Part shown: in pieces, positions 42,488 to 50,375 of the stretch
How positions within the stretch are numbered: the first letter of the stretch is position 1
Layout of the letters: each line of letters opens with the position of its first letter
From: Anaerosomatales bacterium
GTDB lineage: Bacteria; Actinomycetota; Coriobacteriia; Anaerosomatales; Anaerosomataceae
Assembly (NCBI GenBank): GCA_030019445.1
Contig: JASEEU010000008.1
Coordinates: 1-64,000, forward strand
DNA: 64,000 nt
Reading direction: 5' to 3'
Position numbers and translations under genes: made by a program
Notes under the pieces: model-generated
Told to the model about the DNA's origin: nothing
Databases searched by the model: none
Seen by the model: only the letters and a program-made list of their open reading frames with translations

Positions 42488-43738
42488 TTGCCCCAGGGCA
42501 GGATCGCCAAGACGCTCGCGCGCACCGCGGTGGTCTCGTGGCGCGAGCAGCCTACCCAGTACGATATCGAGGCGCTGCGCGCCAACATCGAGCGCGTGGG
42601 GCTCGTCATCCGCGTCCGCTGGGCGATCGTCGCGGCCCTGGCGATCTTCTCGGTGGTCGCCGCTTCGGTCTACGCGCTCGAGGTGCCGTTCGGCGAGCTT
42701 GCGCGGAACATGACCATCCCCGCCATCGCCCTGCTGTTCGTGCTGATGTACAACGGCTTCTACCAGATCACGTATCGCAAGGTCGGCAATATCGCGTTCC
42801 TGAACCAGGCGCAGCTGCTCTTCGACATCCTCGTCACCACGGTCCTCGTGTACTACAGCGGCGGCGTGTACTCGTGGTTCGCGAACATGTACCTGCTGTT
42901 CATCCTCGAGGGCGCCTTCATCCTGCCGAGACGGTCCCACGTATGGCTGCTCGTGCTCGCCTCGGCGGCGATGTACGGTTTCGTTCTCGGCGCCGAGTAC
43001 TGGGGCTGGATCCCGCACGTCGACATGCCGTTCGTGGAGAACGGGCTCTATCTCAACCAGACGTACGTGCTCGTGCGCTACCTCTGGAAGCTGACGCTCT
43101 ACGGCGGCGCCGGGACGGTCGGGATGCTTATGATGAAGCGCATCCACGAGCGTGAGCAGGAGCTGGCCGAGTGCTCGTTCGTCGATGAGACGACCGGGCT
43201 GTTCAACCGTCCGTACTTCTACCGGACGTTCGCGAGCGAGCTGGAGCGCGCCCGCCGGGGCAACCGCGCGCTCGCCCTCATGCTCGTGGACATCTATCAG
43301 TTCGGCGAGTTCAACCGGACCTTCGGCATGGATGTCGGCGATGAGATGCTCGCCGCTGTGGCCGCCAGGATACGGGAGGTGGCTCACGGTGAGACTGCGG
43401 CAGCGGGGTGCGACGTGAACGTCGCCTGCCGGCTCGGCGGTGAGGAGATCGCGCTCATCATCCCCGAGGTGCGGGGGTACGAGCCCGAGCCGATCGATCA
43501 CCGCGAACGCGCGCTCGCCCTGGCAGAGCGACTACGTGCCGAGGTGGAGAGCACGCGCGTCCGTGGCCTCGGCGTGGTGGTGAGCGTGGGCGTGTCGATC
43601 ATGCCGGCCGACGGCGATACCGCCGAGGCGCTGCTGGAGGCCGCTGACACCGCGCTCTCGCGCGCCGCCGATCAGGGCGGTAACGTCGTCGTGGCGTCAT
43701 GGCAGCTCGACGCCGCTCTTCAGGGCCCGCGGTCATGA
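42488..43738 (+). CDS. Membrane GGDEF-domain protein (possible diguanylate cyclase)
   Basis: The 416-residue protein has about six membrane segments in the first 230 residues and a C-terminal GGDEF domain. The signature is RLGGEEIALIIPE (GGEEI), close to active GGEEF. Upstream MLVDIYQFGEFN differs from the usual DIDxFKxxND: the first Asp and Asn are kept, the second Asp is Tyr and the Lys is Gly, so activity may be weak. I chose TTG 42488 because AGGAGG lies 7 nt upstream; longer starts lack a site. The stop overlaps the next ATG (ATGA). Confidence 0.85.
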   Translation: MPQGRIAKTLARTAVVSWREQPTQYDIEALRANIERVGLVIRVRWAIVAALAIFSVVAASVYALEVPFGELARNMTIPAIALLFVLMYNGFYQITYRKVGNIAFLNQAQLLFDILVTTVLVYYSGGVYSWFANMYLLFILEGAFILPRRSHVWLLVLASAAMYGFVLGAEYWGWIPHVDMPFVENGLYLNQTYVLVRYLWKLTLYGGAGTVGMLMMKRIHEREQELAECSFVDETTGLFNRPYFYRTFASELERARRGNRALALMLVDIYQFGEFNRTFGMDVGDEMLAAVAARIREVAHGETAAAGCDVNVACRLGGEEIALIIPEVRGYEPEPIDHRERALALAERLRAEVESTRVRGLGVVVSVGVSIMPADGDTAEALLEAADTALSRAADQGGNVVVASWQLDAALQGPRS

Positions 43739-44391
43739 TGCGCTTCGTACGGGTCCTCGAGACCGCGCTCATCGCGATGCTGGCCGCCGTCGTGATCGTC
43801 GGCATCTCCGTCTGGATCCTGGAGCTCCCCTGGTTCACGAGCGCGGTGGTCCCCCGTGTGACGTCGCCCGAGGCGACCGGCCTCGAGCCCCAAGTCATAC
43901 TCGACCAGGCGCAGGCCGTGCGGGAGTTCGTGACGAGCCGCGCGGCAGAGCCGCTGCCCGCCACGATCGGAGGGCGTGCGGCGTTCGACGAAAGCGCGGT
44001 CGCCCACCTCGTCGACGTCCGTGAGCTCATGCTGGATGCCCGACAGGTCACGATGCTGCTCGCGGTGCTGCTCATCGCGCTGATCGGGCAGTGCCTCCTG
44101 ACGGGCTGGGAGCGGGTCGCGTCGAGCGGTCTGCGCGCGGGTGGGTGGGTCGCCCTGGCCGGTGTCGCGTTCGCCGCGTTCTTCGGGACGGCCGACTTCG
44201 GGGCGTTCTTCGCGCGCTTCCACGACCTGTTCTTCGAGCCCGGCACATGGGTCTTCGCCAGCAATGCCTTGCTCATCCAGCTGTTCCCAGAGACGTTCTG
44301 GACCATCGCCGGTCTCATCCTCGGTCTGTTCGTGGCGATCGGGGCGCTCGGCATCATCGTGGCGGGGCGCCTCGTGGACGTGTTCTCTTAA
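43735..44391 (+). CDS. DUF1461-like integral membrane protein
   Basis: The 218-residue protein has four or five membrane segments, an outside loop after the first, and the late WVFASNALLIQLFPETFW segment typical of the TIGR01906/DUF1461 family, known mainly from Gram-positive bacteria. Function is unknown. Its ATG overlaps the GGDEF gene stop, so it is co-expressed and could be a partner of that membrane signalling protein. Confidence 0.78.
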   Translation: MMRFVRVLETALIAMLAAVVIVGISVWILELPWFTSAVVPRVTSPEATGLEPQVILDQAQAVREFVTSRAAEPLPATIGGRAAFDESAVAHLVDVRELMLDARQVTMLLAVLLIALIGQCLLTGWERVASSGLRAGGWVALAGVAFAAFFGTADFGAFFARFHDLFFEPGTWVFASNALLIQLFPETFWTIAGLILGLFVAIGALGIIVAGRLVDVFS

Positions 44392-44393
44392 TG

Positions 44394-44421
44394 TTCACAA
44401 AGGCGAGAGTTCGTGTACTAT
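44394..44421 (+). promoter_or_regulatory. Probable promoter of the small DUF5679-like gene
   Basis: TTCACA (44394-44399) and TACTAT (44416-44421) are separated by 16 bp, about 95 nt before the ATG. Confidence 0.45.
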
Positions 44422-44515
44422 GGCGACGAAGCCGCACGGCTTCGCGCCAGGAGCCGCTTTCGGCGAGGGGGCCGGAAGCTCCAGATACCATTCCGTGAGG
44501 GAGGTGAGTTGCACG

Positions 44516-44662
44516 ATGGCAGCCAAGGAAGGTTACTGCGTCAAGTGCAAGGAAAAGCGTGAGATCAAGGACGCCCAGGAGATCACCATGAAGAACGGTC
44601 GTCCGGCCACGCAGGGCACCTGCCCGGTCTGTGGGACCAAGATCTTCAAGATCGGCAAGTAG
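44516..44662 (+). CDS. Small zinc-ribbon protein (DUF5679-like)
   Basis: The 48-residue protein has two Cys pairs (YCVKCKEKREI and TCPVCGTKIFKIGK) forming a zinc ribbon and matches the small DUF5679 family by its KxxYCVKCK start and FKIGK end. A strong GGGAGGTGAG ribosome site and a following terminator show it is a separate, well-expressed gene. Function is unknown. Confidence 0.85.
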   Translation: MAAKEGYCVKCKEKREIKDAQEITMKNGRPATQGTCPVCGTKIFKIGK

Positions 44663-44686
44663 CTCACCCTTTCGCGACCAGAACGA

Positions 44687-44716
44687 CGATGGGCGCCGCA
44701 CCTGCGGCGCCCATCG
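44687..44716 (+). terminator. Terminator after the DUF5679-like gene
   Basis: CGATGGGCGCCGCA / TGCGGCGCCCATCG is a 14-bp perfect inverted repeat around CC, followed by CGTCTTTCC. Confidence 0.85.
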
Positions 44717-44739
44717 CGTCTTTCCGGCGTCTGCCGCTA

Positions 44740-44768
44740 TTGACGGGGCCAAACGGCAGGTCTAGGTT
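44740..44768 (+). promoter_or_regulatory. Probable promoter of the trkA pair
   Basis: TTGACG (44740-44745) and TAGGTT (44763-44768) are separated by 17 bp, about 57 nt before the first TrkA start. Confidence 0.55.
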
Positions 44769-44824
44769 GTGGTGATGTTCGCGGGGCGTCCGGCCTCGCG
44801 AGAGAACGGAGGCCGAGGGACGCC

Positions 44825-45469
44825 ATGAACATCATCGTCGTCGGGTGCGGACGCGTCGGCTCGCAGCTGGCGACGATGCTCTCGGTGGAGGGCCACAACG
44901 TGGTCGTCATCGACCGCGACGAGCGCGCCTTCCGTCGCCTCGGCTCCATCTTCAATGGCGTCACCATCAAGGGCCTCGGCTTCGACGAGGAGATCCTTGA
45001 AGAGGCGGGCATCCGTGAGGCCGACGCCTTCGCCGCGGTCACCGACCTCGACAACACGAACCTCATGGCAGCCGAGGTAGCGCGGAAGATATTCGGCGTC
45101 CCGCACGTCGTGGCGCGCCTCTACAACCCGGTCCGCGAGCGGACGTACCAGCAGCTGAATCTCGACTACGTCTGCGGCACGACGCTCGTGGCCGAGCAGC
45201 TGATGGACAAGATCCGGTCCGGCCACGGCCATCACCTCGATACGATCGGGGACATCGAGGTCATCGAGTTCAAGGCCGCCGAGGGCATCGAGGGGCTGAA
45301 GGTGGCCGATGTCGAGCTCGACAACCGCTTCCGCATCTACGCCATCGCCCGCGGCGGGATCTCGTTCATCCCCGAGCCGGGCTCCGAGCTGCACAAGGGT
45401 GACATCATCTACGCGTCGGTCAAGGACGACGCGTATCCCAAGGTCGAGCGCTTCATGGAAGAGGGGTAG
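44825..45469 (+). CDS. TrkA-family potassium uptake regulatory protein, first copy
   Basis: The 214-residue cytoplasmic protein has a Rossmann TrkA_N domain (IIVVGCGRVGSQLATML, VVVIDRDERAF) that binds NAD(H)/ATP and a C-terminal TrkA_C domain (about residues 140-214). Such proteins gate Trk/Ktr potassium channels. It is paired with a second TrkA 3 nt downstream, like CeoB/CeoC of mycobacteria. No TrkH/KtrB channel gene lies in the window. Confidence 0.92.
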   Translation: MNIIVVGCGRVGSQLATMLSVEGHNVVVIDRDERAFRRLGSIFNGVTIKGLGFDEEILEEAGIREADAFAAVTDLDNTNLMAAEVARKIFGVPHVVARLYNPVRERTYQQLNLDYVCGTTLVAEQLMDKIRSGHGHHLDTIGDIEVIEFKAAEGIEGLKVADVELDNRFRIYAIARGGISFIPEPGSELHKGDIIYASVKDDAYPKVERFMEEG

Positions 45470-45472
45470 GTC

Positions 45473-46138
45473 GTGTACGTTGTCATCAACGGCGGCGGCA
45501 AGGTCGCCTCGTACCTGGCCCGCCAGCTCCTTGAGCGCGGTCATGACGTGGCGCTCATCGAGAAGCGCGAGGAGATCGCGCACAAGCTCGCCGGAGAGCT
45601 GCCGGGACACCCGCTGATCGTGCACGGTGACGGCTGCGACGCGGCGTTCCTCGAGGACGCAGGCGTGATGCGCGCTGACGTGTTCGTCGCCGCGACGGGC
45701 GACGATGACGACAACCTGGTCTCGTGCCAGCTGTCGAAGGTCGCGTTCGGTGTGCCGCGTGCGGTGGCGCGCGTCAATAACCCCAAGAACGAGCACATCT
45801 TCAACACGCTCGGCATCGAGGCGATCTCGTCCACCACGATCATCTCCCGGATGATCGAGGAAGAGGCGACCGTCGGCGATATCCACACGCTGAGCCAGCT
45901 CCGCAAGGGCAACATGGCCATCGTCGAGGTGCGGCTGCCGGTCGACCGGTGCGTCGTGTGCGGCAAGCGTGTCGCAGACCTCAACCTCCCCGTCGACTGC
46001 ATCCTCATCGCCCTCATCCGAGGCGACGACGTCATCCCGGTCCATGGAGACACCGAGATGCAGCCCGGAGATATCGTCATCGCCTTCACCAACACCGAGC
46101 ACGAGAAGGCGCTCAAGAAGGCCCTGACGGGAGAGTGA
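45473..46138 (+). CDS. TrkA-family potassium uptake regulatory protein, second copy
   Basis: The 221-residue protein begins at GTG with YVVINGGGKVASYLARQLL (glycine-rich dinucleotide loop) and HDVALIEKREE, then a TrkA_C domain. Unlike the first copy it has a CVVCGKRV segment in the C-terminal half, a possible metal or redox site. Together the two probably form the regulatory ring of a potassium channel encoded elsewhere. Confidence 0.91.
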   Translation: MYVVINGGGKVASYLARQLLERGHDVALIEKREEIAHKLAGELPGHPLIVHGDGCDAAFLEDAGVMRADVFVAATGDDDDNLVSCQLSKVAFGVPRAVARVNNPKNEHIFNTLGIEAISSTTIISRMIEEEATVGDIHTLSQLRKGNMAIVEVRLPVDRCVVCGKRVADLNLPVDCILIALIRGDDVIPVHGDTEMQPGDIVIAFTNTEHEKALKKALTGE

Positions 46139-46208
46139 CCACCGGTCCGGCCGCAAGAGCCGGCCGCTACCCCGTCCGGCCCGGGGGGTGTTACAATACG
46201 CGCCGCGG

Positions 46209-46284
46209 GCGGGCGTAGCTCAGTTGGTAGAGCGAGAGCTTCCCAAGCTCTAGGCCGCGGGTTCGAGACCCGTCGCCCGCTCCA
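46209..46284 (+). tRNA. tRNA-Gly (anticodon CCC)
   Basis: The 76-nt cloverleaf has acceptor arms GCGGGCG/CGCCCGC, a D arm GCTC/GAGC, an anticodon stem AGAGC/GCTCT with loop TTCCCAA (anticodon CCC, codon GGG), a T arm CGGGTTCGAGACCCG and an encoded CCA end. A terminator follows. Confidence 0.96.
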
Positions 46285-46294
46285 TGATGATCAG

Positions 46295-46316
46295 AGGGGC
46301 CGCTTCGGCGGCCCCT
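46295..46316 (+). terminator. Terminator after tRNA-Gly
   Basis: The stem AGGGGCCGC / GCGGCCCCT has a stable TTCG tetraloop 10 nt after the tRNA. Confidence 0.85.
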
Positions 46317-46450
46317 TCGCATCTCGTCTGTCGGCCCCACGCGCCGCTCGTCGGCAGGGGTCTTGCGTGCCGGCCACCGCGTGGTACGCTAGCGAACACA
46401 GGTTCGATAGCGCCGCCCCTCTCTCCTCGGCGCATGATGGCGAGGAGGCC

Positions 46451-47341
46451 ATGATGGGGCGGTTTCGTGTTCTGATGGCGCTATGCGCTCTTGCGGCGCT
46501 GTCCCTGCCGGGAACGGCGTACGCGGCCGAGGAAGTACTGCTCGGCTTCGGATCCGCGTACGACCTCGACGGCCGCACGGTCGTGCACCGGGGTATGGAC
46601 GTGGCGGCTGCCGCGGGTGCGCCGGTCCGGGCGCTCGTGGACGGGACGGTGCGGTTCGCCGGACCTGTCCCCGCCGATGGCGGGGGGTCGGTGATCGCCG
46701 TGACGGTCGAGCTGGCCGAGGGAGACCTCGTCACCGTGCATCCGCTCTCGGATGCGCGCGTAGAGGCTGGCGACGTCGTTGCTCGCGGCGACGCGCTCGG
46801 CACCCTCGCCGAAGCTGGTGACCGGTCGTCGGCGTCTGCGCACGTGCACGTGAGCTGTCGTCGTGACGGCACGTACGTGGATCCACGGTTCCTTCTTGCG
46901 ACTCCGGCTCCGTCCGAGCCGGCGGAGCGTCCCGCACCGCTTCCGACGGCCGCAGCTCCGGTGGCCGTCACGCCGAGCGTGACGGTCGTCGGCAGCCACA
47001 GCGAGGTCCCAGCGGGGACGGGCGAGGTCGACGGCATGGCGCCGGTGCTCGCGACGCCCGCTCAGGCGCCTGTGGGGAGCGTCTCGACCTGGCGCGGCGC
47101 GCCGCGGCCGACGCAGGCTCTCGAGCCGCTGGAAGCGGGCGTGCCGAGTGCCGTGGGGACAGGCGTCGTGGTGAGAGGGCCGGTGCGCGGACCGTCATCG
47201 GTCGACGTCCGCACGGGCTGGGCGCTCGCTCCCATCACATCCTCCGGCTCGCGGCTCGCTCTGCTGGCGGGTGCCGCCGCGTCGGGTCTGCTGGCAAGCG
47301 CGGTGACGAGACACGCGCAGGCCGTGAGCGCGCAACGGTAG
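46451..47341 (+). CDS. Secreted M23-family peptidase-like protein
   Basis: The 296-residue protein has a signal peptide (VLMALCALAALSLPGTAYA, cleavage after AYA), an M23/LytM domain with VVHRGMDVAAAAGAPV (H-x3-D) and AHVHVSCRRDG (HxH), a Pro/Ala-rich linker and a C-terminal hydrophobic stretch (LALLAGAAASGLLASAV) that may anchor it. It probably cuts or binds peptidoglycan. The domain is short and lies at the N-terminus. ATG 46451 follows GAGGAGG. Confidence 0.85.
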   Translation: MMGRFRVLMALCALAALSLPGTAYAAEEVLLGFGSAYDLDGRTVVHRGMDVAAAAGAPVRALVDGTVRFAGPVPADGGGSVIAVTVELAEGDLVTVHPLSDARVEAGDVVARGDALGTLAEAGDRSSASAHVHVSCRRDGTYVDPRFLLATPAPSEPAERPAPLPTAAAPVAVTPSVTVVGSHSEVPAGTGEVDGMAPVLATPAQAPVGSVSTWRGAPRPTQALEPLEAGVPSAVGTGVVVRGPVRGPSSVDVRTGWALAPITSSGSRLALLAGAAASGLLASAVTRHAQAVSAQR

Positions 47342-47388
47342 CGGCTCCCTGGGTATCCGAGGTGTCAGAGCGCTGGGGTAAGCAGGAA

Positions 47389-47417
47389 TTGTGGACGTGA
47401 CGGGACTCTGTTACACT
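47389..47417 (+). promoter_or_regulatory. Probable promoter of the rpsF operon
   Basis: TTGTGG (47389-47394) and TACACT (47412-47417) are separated by 17 bp, with about 70 nt of leader before rpsF. Confidence 0.5.
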
Positions 47418-47490
47418 TCGGAGGCTCATTTCCTGCTCCGGGCGGGAGCCTTCGCGACCCGGGGCCGTATCAGTCCAAGGGAGGTGAACA

Positions 47491-47787
47491 ATGAAGGCGT
47501 ACGAACTCATGCTCATCATCAACCCCAGCCTCGACGAGGAGGCGCGGGAGGCCGTGCTGGAGAAGACCCGCTCGGTCATCACCGCTGACGGGGGTGTCAT
47601 CGATTCCGACGACGTGTGGGGCAAGCGCTCCATGGCCTACGAGATCGACGGGCTCATGGAGGGCGACTACCACGTCATCCTCTTCCACGGCACCACCGAC
47701 TCCGTTGCCGAGCTCGATCGCGTGTTGCGTATCACGGACCAGGTCATGCGTTTCATGATCGTCCGGCGCGACGACATCAAGGAGTAG
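47491..47787 (+). CDS. rpsF: 30S ribosomal protein S6
   Basis: The 98-residue protein contains KAYELMLIINPSLDEE, WGKRSMAYEIDGLMEGDYHV and a C-terminal RFMIVRRDD, as in S6. GGGAGGTGA precedes ATG. It is the first gene of the rpsF-ssb-rpsR cluster; in this family S6 and S18 bind each other and can autoregulate the operon. Confidence 0.97.
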   Translation: MKAYELMLIINPSLDEEAREAVLEKTRSVITADGGVIDSDDVWGKRSMAYEIDGLMEGDYHVILFHGTTDSVAELDRVLRITDQVMRFMIVRRDDIKE

Positions 47788-47851
47788 CGCGACCGGCACG
47801 GCATGGCACGCACTACCGCGGCCACGCGCCGCAGGAACGAGGTGGGTAGCA

Positions 47852-48256
47852 GTGAGCATCAACAGGGTGGTCATCTCAGGGAACCTGACGCGAGACCCGG
47901 AGCTTCGCTCGACGAACTCCGGCATGAGCGTGCTCAAGCTCGGCGTGGCGGTCAACGACCGCCGCAAGAACCAGAGCACCGGCGAGTGGGAAGACGTGCC
48001 GAACTTCGTCGACGTGACGATCTTCGGCGCCCGCGCCGACGCCCTCGCCCGGTTCCTCAGCAAGGGGACCAAGGTCGCGATCGAAGGCAAGCTGCGGTGG
48101 AGCCAGTGGGAGACACCCGAAGGCGACAAGCGCAGCAAGCTCGAAGTGATCGCCGACGAGATCGAGTTCATGACGCCGCGGGACGGAGGCTCGGGCGCTT
48201 CGGCTCCGAGTTCCGGCGGCGGCTCGGACGACATCGGCGAGGAGATCCCCTTCTAG
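47852..48256 (+). CDS. ssb: Single-stranded DNA-binding protein
   Basis: The 134-residue protein has an OB fold (SINRVVISGNLTRDPELR, FVDVTIFGARADALARFL, KVAIEGKLRWSQWETPEGDK), a Ser/Gly-rich linker and the acidic C-terminal tip DDIGEEIPF that recruits replication partners. It starts at GTG after GAGGTGG. Shorter than many actinobacterial SSB proteins because of the brief linker. Confidence 0.97.
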   Translation: MSINRVVISGNLTRDPELRSTNSGMSVLKLGVAVNDRRKNQSTGEWEDVPNFVDVTIFGARADALARFLSKGTKVAIEGKLRWSQWETPEGDKRSKLEVIADEIEFMTPRDGGSGASAPSSGGGSDDIGEEIPF

Positions 48257-48352
48257 CCCACGACGAGACGGCACGACCCGGGAGCGGAACCCTCCCGCCC
48301 GGGTCGGCACATGAAATCGGCCCCGATGGGGTCTGAAAGGAGGTCGTCGCAC

Positions 48353-48616
48353 ATGAGCGATTACGCCCGCCGTCCTCGGCGGAAGTACTGCAACTTCTGC
48401 AAGGACCATGTGGACTACATCGATTACAAGGACGTGAACACGCTTCGCAAGTACATGACCGACCGCGGCAAGATCAAGCCGCGCCGTGTCACCGGAAACT
48501 GCGCGCAGCATCAGCACCAGCTGTCGACCGCGATCAAGCGCGCTCGCGAGATGGCACTCGTTCCCTACGCTGTGCCGGTCGTGAGCGGAAGGGTCGATGG
48601 CAAGGGTCGCCGATAA
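48353..48616 (+). CDS. rpsR: 30S ribosomal protein S18
   Basis: The 87-residue protein contains [38 protein letters not shown] and [13 protein letters not shown]. The CNFC pair and later NC suggest the zinc-binding (C+) form of S18. AAGGAGG precedes ATG. It overlaps the next gene by 20 nt. Confidence 0.97.
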   Translation: MSDYARRPRRKYCNFCKDHVDYIDYKDVNTLRKYMTDRGKIKPRRVTGNCAQHQHQLSTAIKRAREMALVPYAVPVVSGRVDGKGRR

Positions 48617-49661
48617 CGGCCTCGTGCCGCAGGCGCCGACCCCTTCGGCGGTCTTCGGCGCGGCGTTCCTGGCCCTGCTGGGAGGAGCGCTTGCGCTCCT
48701 GCTGCCGATGGTCGGGGTGCCGCTCGCTGCGGGAGCATTGGCGTGGCTCGCGTATCGCCGCCGCATGATCGTCGCGGTGGTCGTCGCGATAGCGGCAGGG
48801 CTCGCGCTCTGGCCCGTCGATCCTGCTGCGGTGCTGTACGTCAGTCCGTGGCTGATCGTCGCAGGGCCGCTGAGCGTGCTTCTGTTGCGCCGATGGCGGA
48901 TGACGAGCGTCGTGCTCACCGTGACCGTGGTGCTCGCCGGTGTCATGCTCGGCGGCATCTGGTACGCGGCGGCGGCGAACGACCTCGGTCTGCAGGCGTA
49001 CGTCGCCGAGATCGTCGAGTCGGCCACGGGGCCGGCGACCGAGACCGCGATCGAGGCTGGCCAGCCGGAGACCGAGGTGCGCGAGCAGATCGAGGCCGTC
49101 GAGGAGCTCTTCCTCTCGTACTGGCCTTCGATGGTGCTCGTGGTCTCAGGGATCACGGCGCTCCTTTCGGTGGCGGTGGTGGCGGTCGTCGCGTTGCGGT
49201 CGGGTCAGCGGGTAAGAGCGCCGCTCAGCCTGCAGCGGTTCGACCTCAGCCCGCATACGGCGTGGGGCGTGATCGCCGCGCTCGTGCTCATGGCAGCCGC
49301 GCGGTTCGGAGGCGAAGGGTTCGAGCTGGTCGGTACGCTCGGCGAGAACATCCTCCTCATCATGCGTTGGGTGTTCTTCGTCCAGGGAGTGGCGGTGTTC
49401 GCGGGGCTCTACGAGCGAGCGGGATTCTCCCGCGCCAGCAGGGCGATCGGGTTCGTCGTGCTCGGTGTGACCGAGGCGCTGCTTCCGCTGGTGAGCCTTA
49501 CGGGACTCGCCGATCTGTGGGTGAACGTCCGCAAGCTGCCTCGTGACGGCAGCGCGGAGGATGGCGGCGGCAACGGGCCGATCTCGGCCGCCGTCGGGCA
49601 CGATGAGTCGAGCGCCGAACAGGCGTCGGGGTCGCTTGAGGACCCCCCTGATAGCGATTAG
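48597..49661 (+). CDS. DUF2232/YybS-like membrane protein
   Basis: The 354-residue protein has about eight membrane segments ([20 protein letters not shown] first) with an acidic outside loop near residues 140-170. Its position between rpsR and rplI and its general layout match YybS of Firmicutes (DUF2232), of unknown function. The start overlaps the rpsR end by 20 nt. The C-terminal 40 residues are charged and Gly/Ser-rich. Confidence 0.8.
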   Translation: MARVADNGLVPQAPTPSAVFGAAFLALLGGALALLLPMVGVPLAAGALAWLAYRRRMIVAVVVAIAAGLALWPVDPAAVLYVSPWLIVAGPLSVLLLRRWRMTSVVLTVTVVLAGVMLGGIWYAAAANDLGLQAYVAEIVESATGPATETAIEAGQPETEVREQIEAVEELFLSYWPSMVLVVSGITALLSVAVVAVVALRSGQRVRAPLSLQRFDLSPHTAWGVIAALVLMAAARFGGEGFELVGTLGENILLIMRWVFFVQGVAVFAGLYERAGFSRASRAIGFVVLGVTEALLPLVSLTGLADLWVNVRKLPRDGSAEDGGGNGPISAAVGHDESSAEQASGSLEDPPDSD

Positions 49662-49712
49662 AGTGGGAAGCACCCTCCGGGTGCTCAACGGAGGGAACGA
49701 CGAGGAGAGACG

Positions 49713-50306
49713 ATGAAGGTCATTCTGACGCAGGACGTGAAAGGTCGCGGCAAGGAGGGCGACGTCATCGAGGTCGCTCGCGGCTTCGCCGTGAACTACC
49801 TGCTGCCGCGCAAGATCGCCGTCGAGGCCACCCCGGGCAATCTGAAGCAGCTCGAGGCGCGCATGCACAACATCAAGCAGCGCGAAGAGGCCAAGCGGGG
49901 CGACGCCGAGTCGCTCGCCGCCGCGATCGAGGGCAAGACGATCACGATCGAGGCCAAGGCAGGCGAGGAGGGCCGTCTCTACGGCTCGGTCACCTCGGCC
50001 ATGATCGGTGAGGCGATCGCCGCGCAGCTCGGTGTCGAGGTCGACCGGCGCAAGCTGGACATCCAGGGTCACATCAAGACCCTCGGCGAGCACGAGGTCG
50101 CCGTGCAGGTCTACTACGACGTGAAGGCCGATCTGGTCGTCAAGGTGGTCCCCGAGGGCGGCGAGCTCCTGGCGCCCGTGGAGACCGAGAAGACCCAGGC
50201 CGAGGTCATAGAGGAGATCGTGGCACAGGCCGAGGCTCTCGAGGCGGCGGCTGAGGCCGCGGCCGAGGAGGAGCAGGAAGCCGCCGAGGACGCCGAGCAG
50301 GAGTAG
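49713..50306 (+). CDS. rplI: 50S ribosomal protein L9 with acidic C-terminal extension
   Basis: The 197-residue protein has the L9 N-domain (MKVILTQDVKGRGKEGDVIE, GFAVNYLLPRKIA), the connecting helix and the C-domain (RKLDIQGHIKTLGEHEV). About 45 extra residues follow the usual end, made almost only of Glu and Ala (EALEAAAEAAAEEEQEAAED). L9 is usually near 150 residues. GAGGAGAG precedes ATG. Confidence 0.96.
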   Translation: MKVILTQDVKGRGKEGDVIEVARGFAVNYLLPRKIAVEATPGNLKQLEARMHNIKQREEAKRGDAESLAAAIEGKTITIEAKAGEEGRLYGSVTSAMIGEAIAAQLGVEVDRRKLDIQGHIKTLGEHEVAVQVYYDVKADLVVKVVPEGGELLAPVETEKTQAEVIEEIVAQAEALEAAAEAAAEEEQEAAEDAEQE

Positions 50307-50322
50307 CGGACAGCCGAACGTG

Positions 50323-50350
50323 CGAGGCGCCGCCGTGCGGCGGCGCCTCG
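50323..50350 (+). terminator. Terminator or attenuator between rplI and dnaB
   Basis: CGAGGCGCCGCC / GGCGGCGCCTCG is a 12-bp perfect stem with a GTGC loop, followed by GCGGTCTTGT. It likely reduces readthrough from the ribosomal genes into dnaB. Confidence 0.7.
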
Positions 50351-50375
50351 GCGGTCTTGTGAGGGAGCGCAGCGG

